Below, piece after piece: positions 9,507-17,770 of a stretch of DNA of 64,000 bases. The notes under the pieces were generated by a model that was not told where the DNA came from, searched no databases, and saw only the letters and a list, made by a program, of their open reading frames with translations. Made by a program: the position numbers and the translations under genes. Origin of the DNA: CAWAWP01 sp963841205 (GTDB lineage Bacteria; Chloroflexota; Ktedonobacteria; Ktedonobacterales; JADMIN01); assembly GCA_963841205.1 (NCBI GenBank), contig CAWJCH010000019.1, positions 124,001 to 188,000 of the forward strand, read 5' to 3'. Each line of letters opens with the position of its first letter. Position 1 is the stretch's first letter.

Positions 9507-9512
9507 TACAAT
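9507..9512 (+). promoter_or_regulatory. Candidate -10 box (TACAAT) before the cNMP-binding gene
   Basis: TACAAT lies in GGTACAATACGAG, nearly the same as GGTAGAATACGAG upstream of queC at 63567. No strong -35 is visible at 17 nt. It lies 85 nt before the start at 9597. Confidence 0.3.
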
Positions 9513-9596
9513 ACGAGCGCTTGACGCGGGGGCCCATCGACGCTGGCGAACGGCTGCGCCACAAGTGGGGCCGCGTATGAAAGGCGGGACGCACCC

Positions 9597-10025
9597 GTGT
9601 ACGAAGACGTGATCGCACAGGTACCCCTGTTCAGCGACCTATCAAATCGTGAGCAAGCGGTGCTCGCGTCGAACTGCCGCGAGCGCGACTACCCCGCCGG
9701 CGCGACGCTGCTCCGCCAGGGCGAGACCGGCGTCGGTCTCTTCATCATCACCAGCGGCCGCGTCCAGGTCACGCAGCAGTCGCCCGACGGGGCCACGCGC
9801 GATCTCGGCACGTACGAAAACGGAGCCGTGCTCGGCGAGATGTCGCTCCTCGACGATCTGCCGCGGACCGCCACCGTCACGGCGCAGCAGCCGACGCGCG
9901 CGCTGGTCATCCCCGTCTGGGATTTCCGCGCCGCCCTCCGCGAAGCGCCGGAGATTGCCATCAAGCTCCTCTCCGTCATGAGTCGGCGACTGCGCAGAGC
10001 AGAGGGAACGGACCCACATACCTAG
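9597..10025 (+). CDS. Cyclic nucleotide-binding domain protein (Crp-like sensor without HTH)
   Basis: 142 residues, GTG start. It is a lone cNMP-binding domain: VPLFSDLSNREQAVL at the start, the beta-roll DYPAGATLLRQGETG, and the phosphate-binding cassette GAVLGEMSLLDDLPRTATV (GEMSLLDD...RTA). The canonical Arg is present. No DNA-binding domain follows, so it is not a Crp-type activator by itself. It may act on a partner, perhaps the receptor encoded just upstream. The DUF309 gene starts 4 nt after its stop. Confidence 0.82.
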   Translation: MYEDVIAQVPLFSDLSNREQAVLASNCRERDYPAGATLLRQGETGVGLFIITSGRVQVTQQSPDGATRDLGTYENGAVLGEMSLLDDLPRTATVTAQQPTRALVIPVWDFRAALREAPEIAIKLLSVMSRRLRRAEGTDPHT

Positions 10026-10029
10026 CCAT

Positions 10030-10485
10030 ATGGCAGCGAACGAGCCTTCACACGCCCTCCGCGGTATCCCGCCCGGCGACCCACGCAGTGCCTGCGACGA
10101 TCCGGCGCCGCGCGAGCTGCGCACCGCAATCGAGCAATTCAACGCCCGCGATTTCTTCGAGTGCCACGAAACGCTCGAAGCGCTGTGGAACGCCGAGCCG
10201 GGCTCGCGACGCATCCTCTACAAGGGGATCCTCCAGGTCGGAGTCGGGTGCTATCATCTGCTGCGCGGCAACTTTCGCGGCGCCGTGATCAAGCTACAGA
10301 CCGGCGCGGACTATCTCACCCCCTTCGAGCCGGCCTGCGCCGGGGTCGCGGTGACGCCGCTGATCGCCTCGGCACGTCGCCTGCGGCAGGCTATCGTCGC
10401 ACTCGGCCCCGCGCGCATCGGCGAGGTCGATCGTGCGCTCATACCGGTGGTCCACCTGGAGGACGCCCGCGAGAAGGAGCCGTAG
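10030..10485 (+). CDS. DUF309 domain protein
   Basis: 151 residues. The DUF309 motif is clear: FNARDFFECHETLEALW around residues 37-53 and ILYKGILQVGVGCYHLLRGN around 61-80. The Glu and His residues are typical of this helical, possibly metal-binding family, whose function is unknown. The first 30 residues are poorly conserved. It lies 4 nt after the cNMP-binding gene, probably in one transcript. Confidence 0.85.
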   Translation: MAANEPSHALRGIPPGDPRSACDDPAPRELRTAIEQFNARDFFECHETLEALWNAEPGSRRILYKGILQVGVGCYHLLRGNFRGAVIKLQTGADYLTPFEPACAGVAVTPLIASARRLRQAIVALGPARIGEVDRALIPVVHLEDAREKEP

Positions 10486-10626
10486 TCCCCAAGCGTCTTT
10501 GGAAACGTCATCGTCTGCGCCGGTAATCGCGGCGTGGATGCTGCGAATACGGAGCCGCATCGGTGCCGTATCACGTACCGGAGCGCGCCAGCGCCACGAC
10601 GGCGCGAGAGAAAGAAGAAGCATCCC

Positions 10627-11262
10627 ATGGCAGAACAAGTCACCTTTGCCGCCCAGCGGCGAACGGTATTCGGCAAGGCGGTCCGCCAGCTGCGGCGAGA
10701 GGGCATCGTGCCGGGCAACATCGTCGTCAGCGGGCGCGACTCCATCGCCATCCAGGTGAACGGCGCCGACTTTCAGAAATTCCTCACGAAGCATCACGCC
10801 ACCACGGTCGTCCGCCTCACCCTCGATGGCGACAAGAAGGGCGACACCGTCATGGTGCAGCGCGTCGAGCACGAGCCGGTGACGCGCGCCATCCTGCACG
10901 TAGACTTCGCGCACGTCAACATGTCGGAGACCACCCGCGCCCGTGTGCCGATCCGCATCGAGGGCGACGCCCCTGGCGTCAAGTTGTACAACGCCATGCT
11001 CTTGACCGTGCTCGACCACGTCGAGGTCGAGGCATTGCCGGCCGATCTGCCCGACGCGCTGGTCATGGATGTCAGCGAGCTCACCGACCTCAATGCGTCG
11101 CTCAACGTGGGCGACCTTTCCGTGCCGCGCCGTGTCAAAGTCCTGACCGACGCCGAAGAGTCCGTGGTCCGGCTCGAGCCGCCGCGGATGGCCGAGCCCG
11201 CCGCCGAGCCTGCCGCCGCGCCCGCCAGTGCGCCAGCCGCCAGCGAGACCACCGAAGAGTAG
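10627..11262 (+). CDS. rplY: Large ribosomal subunit protein bL25 (Ctc-type, two domains)
   Basis: 211 residues from ATG 10627. The N-terminal 5S-rRNA-binding domain (RRTVFGKAVRQLRREGIVPG) is followed by the TL5/Ctc C-terminal beta domain (RVPIRIEGDAPGVK, EVEALPADLPDAL, VDVS-like MDVSELTDLNASLNVGDL). The tail is a low-complexity Ala/Pro/Glu run, common in long bL25 proteins. It binds 5S rRNA in the central protuberance of the 50S subunit. Confidence 0.95.
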   Translation: MAEQVTFAAQRRTVFGKAVRQLRREGIVPGNIVVSGRDSIAIQVNGADFQKFLTKHHATTVVRLTLDGDKKGDTVMVQRVEHEPVTRAILHVDFAHVNMSETTRARVPIRIEGDAPGVKLYNAMLLTVLDHVEVEALPADLPDALVMDVSELTDLNASLNVGDLSVPRRVKVLTDAEESVVRLEPPRMAEPAAEPAAAPASAPAASETTEE

Positions 11263-11276
11263 AGAGGATCGAGCTC

Positions 11277-12077
11277 GTGACCACCGCCACGCCGACCGGA
11301 GTAGGCGCTGCCTTGCTCTATCTCGGCCTGGCGGTGGCTGGCCTCGTCTGCGGCGTCACCGTCAACGCCCTCGCCGACGACGTGGCTGGCGTGGACGAAC
11401 CGGTCTGGCGCGCCGCCAACTGCATCAAATGCGGCGCGGAACTGCCCTCCACGCGCTATCTTCCGCTCGCCAACCTCGTCCGCGCCCGGCGATCCTGCGC
11501 CTCCTGCGGCTCGCCAGCATCGCTGCGTCGGCCCCTGCTCGAAGTGGCCCTCGCGCTCGCCCTCCCACTCCTCGCCGCCCGCATCCTCGCGCCGGGGCAG
11601 ACCCTCCGCCTCGCCCCGGCGGGCGTCTTCGCGCTCGACGCCATCTGCCTCTGCGCGCTCGCCTTCATCTTCGCCGTAGACCTCGAACACCGCATCATCT
11701 TTGACCTGGCGATCTTCCCGCCGTTGGCGCTGCTCGTGCTCAGCGCCGTCGTCTTCGACCACAAAGCGCTCGCCGCCATGATCTTCGGCGTGGTGATCTG
11801 GGGCGGCCTCTTCGCGCTGCTATACGGCCTCGGCTGGTTGCTCTACCGCCAGGAAGCGCTGGGCCAAGGCGACGTCAAGTTGGCGCTGCTGATCGGCGTG
11901 CTGGTGGGCTACCCCGCCGCCGTCACCGCCCTCGTCTATGCGGCGTTGATCGGCGCGGCGGTGAGCGTCCTCCTGCTCGGGCTGGGCGTCGCCACGCGCA
12001 AGACCTTCATCCCATTCGGCATCTTCATGGTCGCCGGAGGCGCCTTCGCCCTGCTCTCGTCCCCGCCCTATTGGTAG
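11277..12077 (+). CDS. Prepilin peptidase (type IV leader peptidase, A24 family)
   Basis: 266 residues from GTG 11277, with AGAGAGGA 8 nt upstream. It is an integral membrane aspartic protease that cuts prepilin leaders and usually methylates the new N terminus. The cytoplasmic zinc loop has two CxxC pairs (CIKCG and CASCG). The catalytic aspartates are in FAVDLEHRIIFD and in the GxGD motif LGQGDVKLALLIG. It starts 14 nt after rplY and is convergent with a small Flp pilin gene whose stop is 17 nt beyond its own, a natural substrate. Confidence 0.93.
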   Translation: MTTATPTGVGAALLYLGLAVAGLVCGVTVNALADDVAGVDEPVWRAANCIKCGAELPSTRYLPLANLVRARRSCASCGSPASLRRPLLEVALALALPLLAARILAPGQTLRLAPAGVFALDAICLCALAFIFAVDLEHRIIFDLAIFPPLALLVLSAVVFDHKALAAMIFGVVIWGGLFALLYGLGWLLYRQEALGQGDVKLALLIGVLVGYPAAVTALVYAALIGAAVSVLLLGLGVATRKTFIPFGIFMVAGGAFALLSSPPYW

Positions 12078-12093
12078 ACGGCGTTCTCCGCGC

Positions 12094-12246
12094 TCAGAGA
12101 CTCGTCGAGGCGTTTTGAAAAATCGATGAGAGCGTTGGACCCAGCAGCAGCAACGCACCAAAGACAACGAGCAGGACAAAGAGCATGATCAGCGCATATT
12201 CGAGCATCGACTGGCCGTACCGTGGCGAAAGTGCGATAGATGTCAT
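12094..12246 (-). CDS. Flp/Fap-type IVb pilin, 50 residues
   Basis: Short minus-strand gene with ATG at 12246 and GAGGAG 6 nt upstream. The product begins MTSIALSPRYGQSMLEYALIM. After the glycine that precedes the cleavage site, Glu and Tyr fall at +5 and +6, the hallmark of Flp pilins. A hydrophobic helix (ALIMLFVLLVVFGALLLLG) follows and the tail is short. It would be cut between Gly and Gln by the prepilin peptidase encoded next to it. No tad assembly genes are in the window, so they must lie elsewhere if the pilin is used. Confidence 0.82.
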   Translation of the reverse strand: MTSIALSPRYGQSMLEYALIMLFVLLVVFGALLLLGPTLSSIFQNASTSL

Positions 12247-12355
12247 GGATGCTCCTCTCGCGACGGCTCGCATCGCGCGACGATACGAATGAACACGCGC
12301 ACAGTGTAGCGGTTTGCCGAGTGCCTGGCAACATCCCCGGCGAATTCGTCTCCCC

Positions 12356-12384
12356 TTGCGCTCCCCACCCCTCCATGCTATACT
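12356..12384 (+). promoter_or_regulatory. Promoter TTGCGC-17-TATACT with long leader
   Basis: TTGCGC at 12356-12361 and TATACT at 12379-12384, with a 17-nt spacer. It points to the FAD oxidoreductase at 12731, leaving a leader of about 340 nt. The same hexamers and spacing occur at 52647-52675 before the helicase gene. Confidence 0.5.
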
Positions 12385-12730
12385 TCAAATAGAATTTGTG
12401 TTCTGAGTCCCCTCTTCTCCCCTCCCCACCCCCAACACCACTCCCCTCACCGGATAGGCCGCCATTCCCCGCGAAAATCATCCGACTGCACGTCTCAACG
12501 GCACGATTTCCCATCTCAATTTTCCGCTTCCGCTTTTCCGCCCCCAATTTGCTACAAGCCCAGGTGAATTCAGGTCTCAATGCCTCACGCAAAATGCAAA
12601 AGCGGAAGGAATCGGCAACTCCTCGGCCGAATCCCTCCCACCACCCTCGCCCCGCCTTGACGCCCGTGAACCAACACAGGCACAATCTCAAGTAGTACAC
12701 CAATCAGCGCATCCTCAAAAGCGAGGCCCC
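12385..12730 (+). other. Pyrimidine-rich leader/intergenic region
   Basis: No coding frame is convincing. The first part is rich in C and T. TTCCGCTTTT near 12531 and AAAAGCGGAA near 12599 are exact complements, so the leader RNA could fold into a long-range stem. See the finding on twin leaders. Confidence 0.35.
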
Positions 12731-14131
12731 GTGCAGACCGACACCTTCGACACCGTCATCGTTGGCGCCGGCCCCGGCGGACTCTTCGCCGCCCATGCGA
12801 TCCTCCGCGACAGACCAAATTCCCGCCTGCTAATCGTAGACGCAGGCCGCTCGCTGGCCGCCCGCCAGCAGCTCCCGCCCATCGACCTCGGAGGCGCCGG
12901 CGGCGCGGGCATGTACCTCGGCGGCCGCCTCTATCTCGGCCCGGCCACCATCCCCATCCTGCCTCCCGTCACCGTCCCCGCCGCGCTGCGACCGATCCTG
13001 ACCGGCGACGAGTACCTCGCCCGCGCCCAAGAGGTAGACGCCATCCTGCACAGCTACGGCGTCGTCGCCGAGCTCCGCGAGGAGCCGAGCGAGCGCCTGG
13101 CCGCTGCCGTCGTGGACGCCCAGCGCATCGGCCTCGAATACACCATCAGCTATCCCTCCCGCGTCGTGCCCGCCGAGGACCGCCACATCGCCCTCGCCAA
13201 AGTGCTCGACGATCTCGCCCATCGCGGCGCCTCTCAGGTATTCCGCACCGCCGTAACGAGCGTCCAGCGCGACGGCGCGACCTTCACCCTCACCCTCCAG
13301 GACGTTGACGACCCAAACGCCATCCGTCCCGTCAGCGCGAATACGCTGCTGCTCGCCCCAGGCCGCTACGGCGCTGATTGGCTGGTTGCGACCGCCCGCG
13401 AGCTCGGCGCCGGTGTCGTCGCGCTGCCCGCCACCTTCGGCGTCCGCCTGGAGATGCCGCTCGCCGCCTACGCGCCGCTCACCGACATCAACCCCGACCC
13501 GCGCCTCCAGCTCACTCTGCCCAGCGACGCCGTCATCAAGACCTACGCCACCTGCCCCGGCGGCCACGTCACCGCCATCACGCGCTACGGGCGCCTCGTC
13601 GCCAGCGGCGTGCCGCTCCCCATCGGCGAGCGCGGCCCCAACACCACCGTCGCCATCCTGCTCCAACCCGGCGTCGAAGGCTCAACAACCGCCTGGCCCT
13701 CCGGCGAAGACTACGCCCGCCGCCTCAACGCCTCCCACTCGACCGCGCTCATCGTCCAGCGCATGGGCGACCTCCGCCGCCACGTCCCTACCTCCGCCGC
13801 CGCCCTCGCCGCTAACAGCGTGCGGCCTTCCTGCGAGACCGCCGTTCCCGGCGCGCTTCACGACGTATACCCGCCCCAATTCTGGGCCGCGTTGGACGAC
13901 CTCCTCGGCCGCATCGCCACGCTCGCGCCCGCCCTCGCCAACGACGATCTCCTCGTCTACGGCCCCGCCGAGGAGCGCTTCTGGCACGTCACGACCGCCA
14001 ACGATCTACAAACCACCGTGCCCGGCCTCTTCGTCGCCGGCGACGGCCCCGGCCAGAGCCAGGGTGCCGTCCAGGCCGCCGTCGCGGGCCTCCTAGCCGG
14101 TGCCGGCCTCGCCCACTACCTAACCTCGTAG
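12731..14131 (+). CDS. FAD-dependent oxidoreductase
   Basis: 466 residues, GTG start with a GCGAGG site 5 nt upstream. The N-terminal dinucleotide-binding motif is VIVGAGPGGLFAAHAIL, with the acidic end of strand two at VDAG. The C terminus carries the second FAD motif, GLFVAGDGPGQSQGAVQAA. The overall plan matches the FAD-dependent dehydrogenase family related to geranylgeranyl reductases and HI0933-like flavoproteins. A glycine-rich stretch DLGGAGGAGMYLGGRLYLG near residue 50 is characteristic. Substrate unknown. No NAD-binding partner is adjacent. Confidence 0.82.
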   Translation: MQTDTFDTVIVGAGPGGLFAAHAILRDRPNSRLLIVDAGRSLAARQQLPPIDLGGAGGAGMYLGGRLYLGPATIPILPPVTVPAALRPILTGDEYLARAQEVDAILHSYGVVAELREEPSERLAAAVVDAQRIGLEYTISYPSRVVPAEDRHIALAKVLDDLAHRGASQVFRTAVTSVQRDGATFTLTLQDVDDPNAIRPVSANTLLLAPGRYGADWLVATARELGAGVVALPATFGVRLEMPLAAYAPLTDINPDPRLQLTLPSDAVIKTYATCPGGHVTAITRYGRLVASGVPLPIGERGPNTTVAILLQPGVEGSTTAWPSGEDYARRLNASHSTALIVQRMGDLRRHVPTSAAALAANSVRPSCETAVPGALHDVYPPQFWAALDDLLGRIATLAPALANDDLLVYGPAEERFWHVTTANDLQTTVPGLFVAGDGPGQSQGAVQAAVAGLLAGAGLAHYLTS

Positions 14132-14172
14132 CCAATCAAGTTCGTAGTGGTCGCTCGCGGCCCCACGCGACT

Positions 14173-14226
14173 CCCCCTTCCCCCGAGGGGAAGGGGGTTG
14201 GGGGGTTGGGGGGTTGGGGGGTTGGG
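14173..14226. repeat. G-rich REP-like repeat / bidirectional terminator between convergent genes
   Basis: CCCCCTTCCCC and GGGGAAGGGGG form an 11-bp stem with a 3-nt loop (14173-14197). It is followed by three full TTGGGGGG units and a partial one up to 14226. It lies between the converging ends of the FAD oxidoreductase and aldehyde dehydrogenase genes. The G runs could form a quadruplex. Related, shorter copies occur at 40964-40996 and, more degenerate, at 25664-25690. Confidence 0.7.
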
Positions 14227-15681
14227 TCAGAGCTCCACGTAGACGTTCTTGACCTCGGTATACAGCTCCAGCCCATACATCCCCAGCTCGCGCCCGATGC
14301 CGGACTGCTTGTAGCCGCCGAACGGTGCCTCCACATAGATGCTGTGGTTCGTGTTGATCGAGAGCGTCCCCGTCCGCACCCGCCGCGCCGTCCGCAGCGC
14401 ACGCCCGATGTCGCGCGTCCAGATCGAGCCGCTCAGGCCGTAGATGCTGTCGTTGGCGATCCGCACCGCATCGTCCTCAGTATCGAACGGCACGATGGTG
14501 ACGACCGGCCCGAAGATCTCCTCCTGCACCACACGCATCTCCGGCGTCGCCCCCGTCAGCACGGTCGGCAGTAGAAAGTTGCCGTTCGCCAGCGCCGCAT
14601 CATCCGGCTCTCGCCCGCCATACGCCAGCGTCGCGCCCTCCTGTTGGCCGATCTCGATGTACTCCTGCACGCGCGCCTTCTGCTGTGGCGAGATGATCGC
14701 GCCCATGTCGGATGCCTTGTCCAGCGGGCTGCCGATGCGCAGTTGCTTGGTCCGCGCCACAAAGCGCTCCGTGAACTCGTCGAGGATGCCTCGCTGCACC
14801 AGGATGCGCGAGCGTGCGGTGCAATCCTGCCCGCAGTTTGCGAAGATCGCCGGTACGCCCATCTCCACGGCCTTGTCCAGGTCGGCGTCGTCGAAGACGA
14901 TGTTGGCCGACTTGCCGCCCAGCTCCAGCGAGATGCGCTTGATATCGTCCGACGCCATGCGCATCAACTCGCGACCCACCTCGGTCGAGCCGGTGAAGGC
15001 GATCTTGTCCACGCGCGGGTCACGCGCCAGCGCCGCGCCGATGATCGGCCCCGAACCCGTGATCACGTTGACCACGCCCGCCGGTACGCCCGCCTCCAAA
15101 CAGATCTGCCCCAACGCCAGCGCCGTCAGCGGCGTCTGCTTCGCCGGCTTCAGCACCACACAGCAGCCCGCGGCCAGCGCCGGCGCCAGCTTCCACGCCG
15201 CCATCACGATCGGGAAGTTCCAGGGGATGATCTGCGCCGCCACGCCGACCGGCTCGCGCAGCGTGAAGTCCAGCCCCGCGCCGGAGACCGGGATCGTCTC
15301 GCCCATCAGCTTCGTCGCCGCCCCGGCGTAATACTCGAAGCAGAGCGCGATGCCCTTCACCTCCGAGGTCGCGTCCCGGATCGTCTTGCCGCAGTTCTGC
15401 GATTCCAGTGTCGCCAGCTCATTCGTGCGCTCGGAGATGATCGCCGCGATCTTGTTGATGACCTTCGCGCGGCGCCAGGCGGGCCAGCGCGGCCACGCCC
15501 CCTCGTCGAAGGCTTGGCGAGCCGCCGCCACCGCCTTGCCGGCATCCTCCACGCCCGCCTCGGCCACGTACGCCAGCGTCTCGCCGGTCGCGGGATTCAC
15601 CGTCCCGTAGGTGCGCCCGTCCGCCGCCGGCACCCGTTGCCCCCCAATGATCAATTCCTCGGTCGTGAGCGCCACCGACAT
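14227..15681 (-). CDS. NAD-dependent aldehyde dehydrogenase (aminobutyraldehyde/betaine-aldehyde type)
   Basis: 484 residues. All ALDH landmarks are present: Asn155 in PWNFP, the cofactor motif FTGSTEVGREL, the general base Glu253 in SLELGGKS, and the nucleophile Cys287 in ANCGQDCTARSR. The GQDCTA form is typical of gamma-aminobutyraldehyde dehydrogenases such as PatD/YdcW. Oxidation of an amino-aldehyde from polyamine breakdown is therefore a reasonable guess, but related ALDHs overlap in substrate. It is a single gene, about 130 nt downstream of the HIT-protein end. Confidence 0.9.
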   Translation of the reverse strand: MSVALTTEELIIGGQRVPAADGRTYGTVNPATGETLAYVAEAGVEDAGKAVAAARQAFDEGAWPRWPAWRRAKVINKIAAIISERTNELATLESQNCGKTIRDATSEVKGIALCFEYYAGAATKLMGETIPVSGAGLDFTLREPVGVAAQIIPWNFPIVMAAWKLAPALAAGCCVVLKPAKQTPLTALALGQICLEAGVPAGVVNVITGSGPIIGAALARDPRVDKIAFTGSTEVGRELMRMASDDIKRISLELGGKSANIVFDDADLDKAVEMGVPAIFANCGQDCTARSRILVQRGILDEFTERFVARTKQLRIGSPLDKASDMGAIISPQQKARVQEYIEIGQQEGATLAYGGREPDDAALANGNFLLPTVLTGATPEMRVVQEEIFGPVVTIVPFDTEDDAVRIANDSIYGLSGSIWTRDIGRALRTARRVRTGTLSINTNHSIYVEAPFGGYKQSGIGRELGMYGLELYTEVKNVYVEL

Positions 15682-15811
15682 CGTTGTCTCCTTCTCACGC
15701 GCACGGGCACCCTCACCGTAGGGGCACGCTCCGTATCAAGCCGCACTCGATAGTCTGAATTATGGCAGCCCAAGCCCGCGCGACACAAGACGGCGCGACG
15801 CAAGGTCGGCG

Positions 15812-16339
15812 CTAACCGAGATGCGCCTTGATCTGCCGATAGGTGCTCTGGAGGTATTCGGGCATCACCTTGGTGTCAGCGAGGACGGGCATGAAGTTGG
15901 TGTCACCGTTCCAGCGCGGCACGATGTGGTAGTGGACGTGGTCGGCGATGCCCGCCCCAGCGACCGCGCCCTGGTTGATGCCCATATTATAGCCATGGGG
16001 ATGCAGTGCCTCGTTGAGCGCCGCGAGGCAGCGCTGCGTGGTCGTCATGAGCTCCGTGAGCGTCTCTGAGTCAAGCTCTTGGATGGTGGGCAGGTGAGCG
16101 TACGGCGCGACCATCAGGTGCCCGTTGTTGTACGGGTAGAGGTTCATCAGGACGAAGACGCGCTCGCCGCGCAGGAGCAACAGGTTCTCCTCGTCGCGGT
16201 CTTCGGCGGGCTTCGTGCAGAAGATGCAGCCCTCATCCTTCGGGCTGCCGTCGATATAGGCCATGCGCCACGGCGCCCAGAGTGCCTGGGGATGCCTGTC
16301 CTCCGCCGGGGTTGCTTTCTTGGGCACGCGCGCCTCCAT
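15812..16339 (-). CDS. HIT family hydrolase (Ap4A phosphorylase/hydrolase-like)
   Basis: 175 residues. The histidine triad HVHYHIVPRW (His134, 136 and 138) is intact. The N-terminal LWAPWRMAYI and the Cys38-x2-Cys41 pair, with His74 and His82, suggest the zinc-containing HIT subgroup often annotated as Ap4A phosphorylase. Such enzymes split dinucleoside polyphosphates or nucleoside phosphoramidates. It starts 17 nt after the stop of the pseudokinase gene on the same strand; the two may share a transcript. Confidence 0.9.
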   Translation of the reverse strand: MEARVPKKATPAEDRHPQALWAPWRMAYIDGSPKDEGCIFCTKPAEDRDEENLLLLRGERVFVLMNLYPYNNGHLMVAPYAHLPTIQELDSETLTELMTTTQRCLAALNEALHPHGYNMGINQGAVAGAGIADHVHYHIVPRWNGDTNFMPVLADTKVMPEYLQSTYRQIKAHLG

Positions 16340-16356
16340 GCGAATTGGTGGATCGG

Positions 16357-17586
16357 TCAGCGCAGGATGAAGAAGCCGATCAAGAAACAGACCACGAACA
16401 GCCCCGCGCCCAGCAACAGCGCCACCATCAGCGTCGGTCCGCCCTCAGCGATGTTCGCGGCAGCGGCGGTGGACCGATCGACGCGTTGTTCGCCGTCTCG
16501 CCGCGGGGCGGGCAGCGGTCGCGATGGCAGGGTGAGGCGCGGCGCGATGCGCGGGCCGCTGCTCGGTGTGGGCCGTGTCGCGGGGTAACTGCTGACCGGC
16601 GCGAAGACGGCCGGCGCGGTCGAGCCGCCGAGATTGCCTGAGTTGGCCTGCGCCAGTGCCTGGTCGGAGGTCGCCCACGGCTGTCCTGCGCCGACCGTAT
16701 CTTCCAACGACCACGGCGCCTCGTTCCGGATCATCTCGCGGGCCACCCGCAGCGCGGCGGGCGTCTCCTCGGCGAGCGGCGACCGCAGATGCGCCAGCTC
16801 CTCGCAGAGCGCCTCCAACTCCAGCGTCAGCGTCTCCGCGTCGGCGATGCGGTTGGGGTGCGCGCGGACGACGCAGCGCCGCACCAATGCGCGCACCTGT
16901 TCGGGGACGTCCGGTCGAAACGCGCGCTCGGCGTCCTCCGGCTCGCCCGGAAAGGTGCCGGCGGGATGCGCGACCGAGAGCGCCTGCCAGAGGATCAGCC
17001 CCACGGCGCGAACGTCCTCCGCGTAAACCGACGGCTCCTCGACGGCTGCGCCAGCGATCACCGTGGCGTCGGGCGGCACGAGTGCCTGGGCAAACGCCTC
17101 GAAGTACGGAATGTCTGGCGGCAGACCGAAGTTATTCAGCCGCAACACGGCGCGGCGATCCACCAGCACGGCGGCCGGGGTCAGATCGCCGTGGACGACG
17201 CCGTGGGCGTGCGCGTAGGCGAGCGCGCGCGCTATCTGCGCTGCGAGGTCCGTCGCCCGCTCGATGGGCAGGCCGGCCTGCAGGTACGTCGAGAATTCCC
17301 GCGCCTGCACGTGCTCCTGCACGACGAAGAGGCGGCCGTCGTGTTCCACCGCGTCGAAGACGGCGATGACGGCGGGATGGGTCAACGCGGAGGTCGCTTG
17401 GAGCGCGGCCCGGAACGCGATCACATGCTCCTGCGGCACCACCTTGACGACGACGCCGCGCCGCAGCACGGCATCCTGCCCGCGAAACACCTGACTCAGC
17501 GCACCCTGCGCCAGCGGTTCATCGAGGCGGTAGCGTTCCGCCAGGGTGAAGCCTGCGTAGCTGAGATCGGCGGGCGAGCCTGGCAT
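16357..17586 (-). CDS. Membrane-anchored protein-kinase-fold protein, probable pseudokinase
   Basis: 409 residues. Residues 15-265 have the Hanks-type kinase fold: nucleotide-loop remnant LAQGALSQVF, Lys48 in VVVKVV, and the catalytic loop VHGDLTPAAV. The loop Lys and Asn of HRDLKPxN are Thr136 and Ala139, and the DFG Asp is Asn152 (NNFG). These are the metal-binding and phosphotransfer positions, so phosphorylation is doubtful, although Asp134 remains. A disordered Pro/Ser region (310-385) leads to a C-terminal membrane helix (ALLLGAGLFVVCFLIGFFIL). A scaffold or ligand-binding role, as in FhaB/MviN-type bacterial pseudokinases, is plausible. Confidence 0.82.
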   Translation of the reverse strand: MPGSPADLSYAGFTLAERYRLDEPLAQGALSQVFRGQDAVLRRGVVVKVVPQEHVIAFRAALQATSALTHPAVIAVFDAVEHDGRLFVVQEHVQAREFSTYLQAGLPIERATDLAAQIARALAYAHAHGVVHGDLTPAAVLVDRRAVLRLNNFGLPPDIPYFEAFAQALVPPDATVIAGAAVEEPSVYAEDVRAVGLILWQALSVAHPAGTFPGEPEDAERAFRPDVPEQVRALVRRCVVRAHPNRIADAETLTLELEALCEELAHLRSPLAEETPAALRVAREMIRNEAPWSLEDTVGAGQPWATSDQALAQANSGNLGGSTAPAVFAPVSSYPATRPTPSSGPRIAPRLTLPSRPLPAPRRDGEQRVDRSTAAAANIAEGGPTLMVALLLGAGLFVVCFLIGFFILR

Positions 17587-17770
17587 CCGACACCCCTAGA
17601 CGATGCGTACTTGAGCGCGAAGTGCGGCGCCGAAGCGCCACCGCGTGCCGAATGGGCGAACTCGCGGGCCGCACTGATCGACGTACGCCGATGCACCGCA
17701 TGCGCCATCATGAGACGACCCGCATTATGCCACGAGCGGCGCGCGACCACCAAGCGCCGCCGTGATCGTG

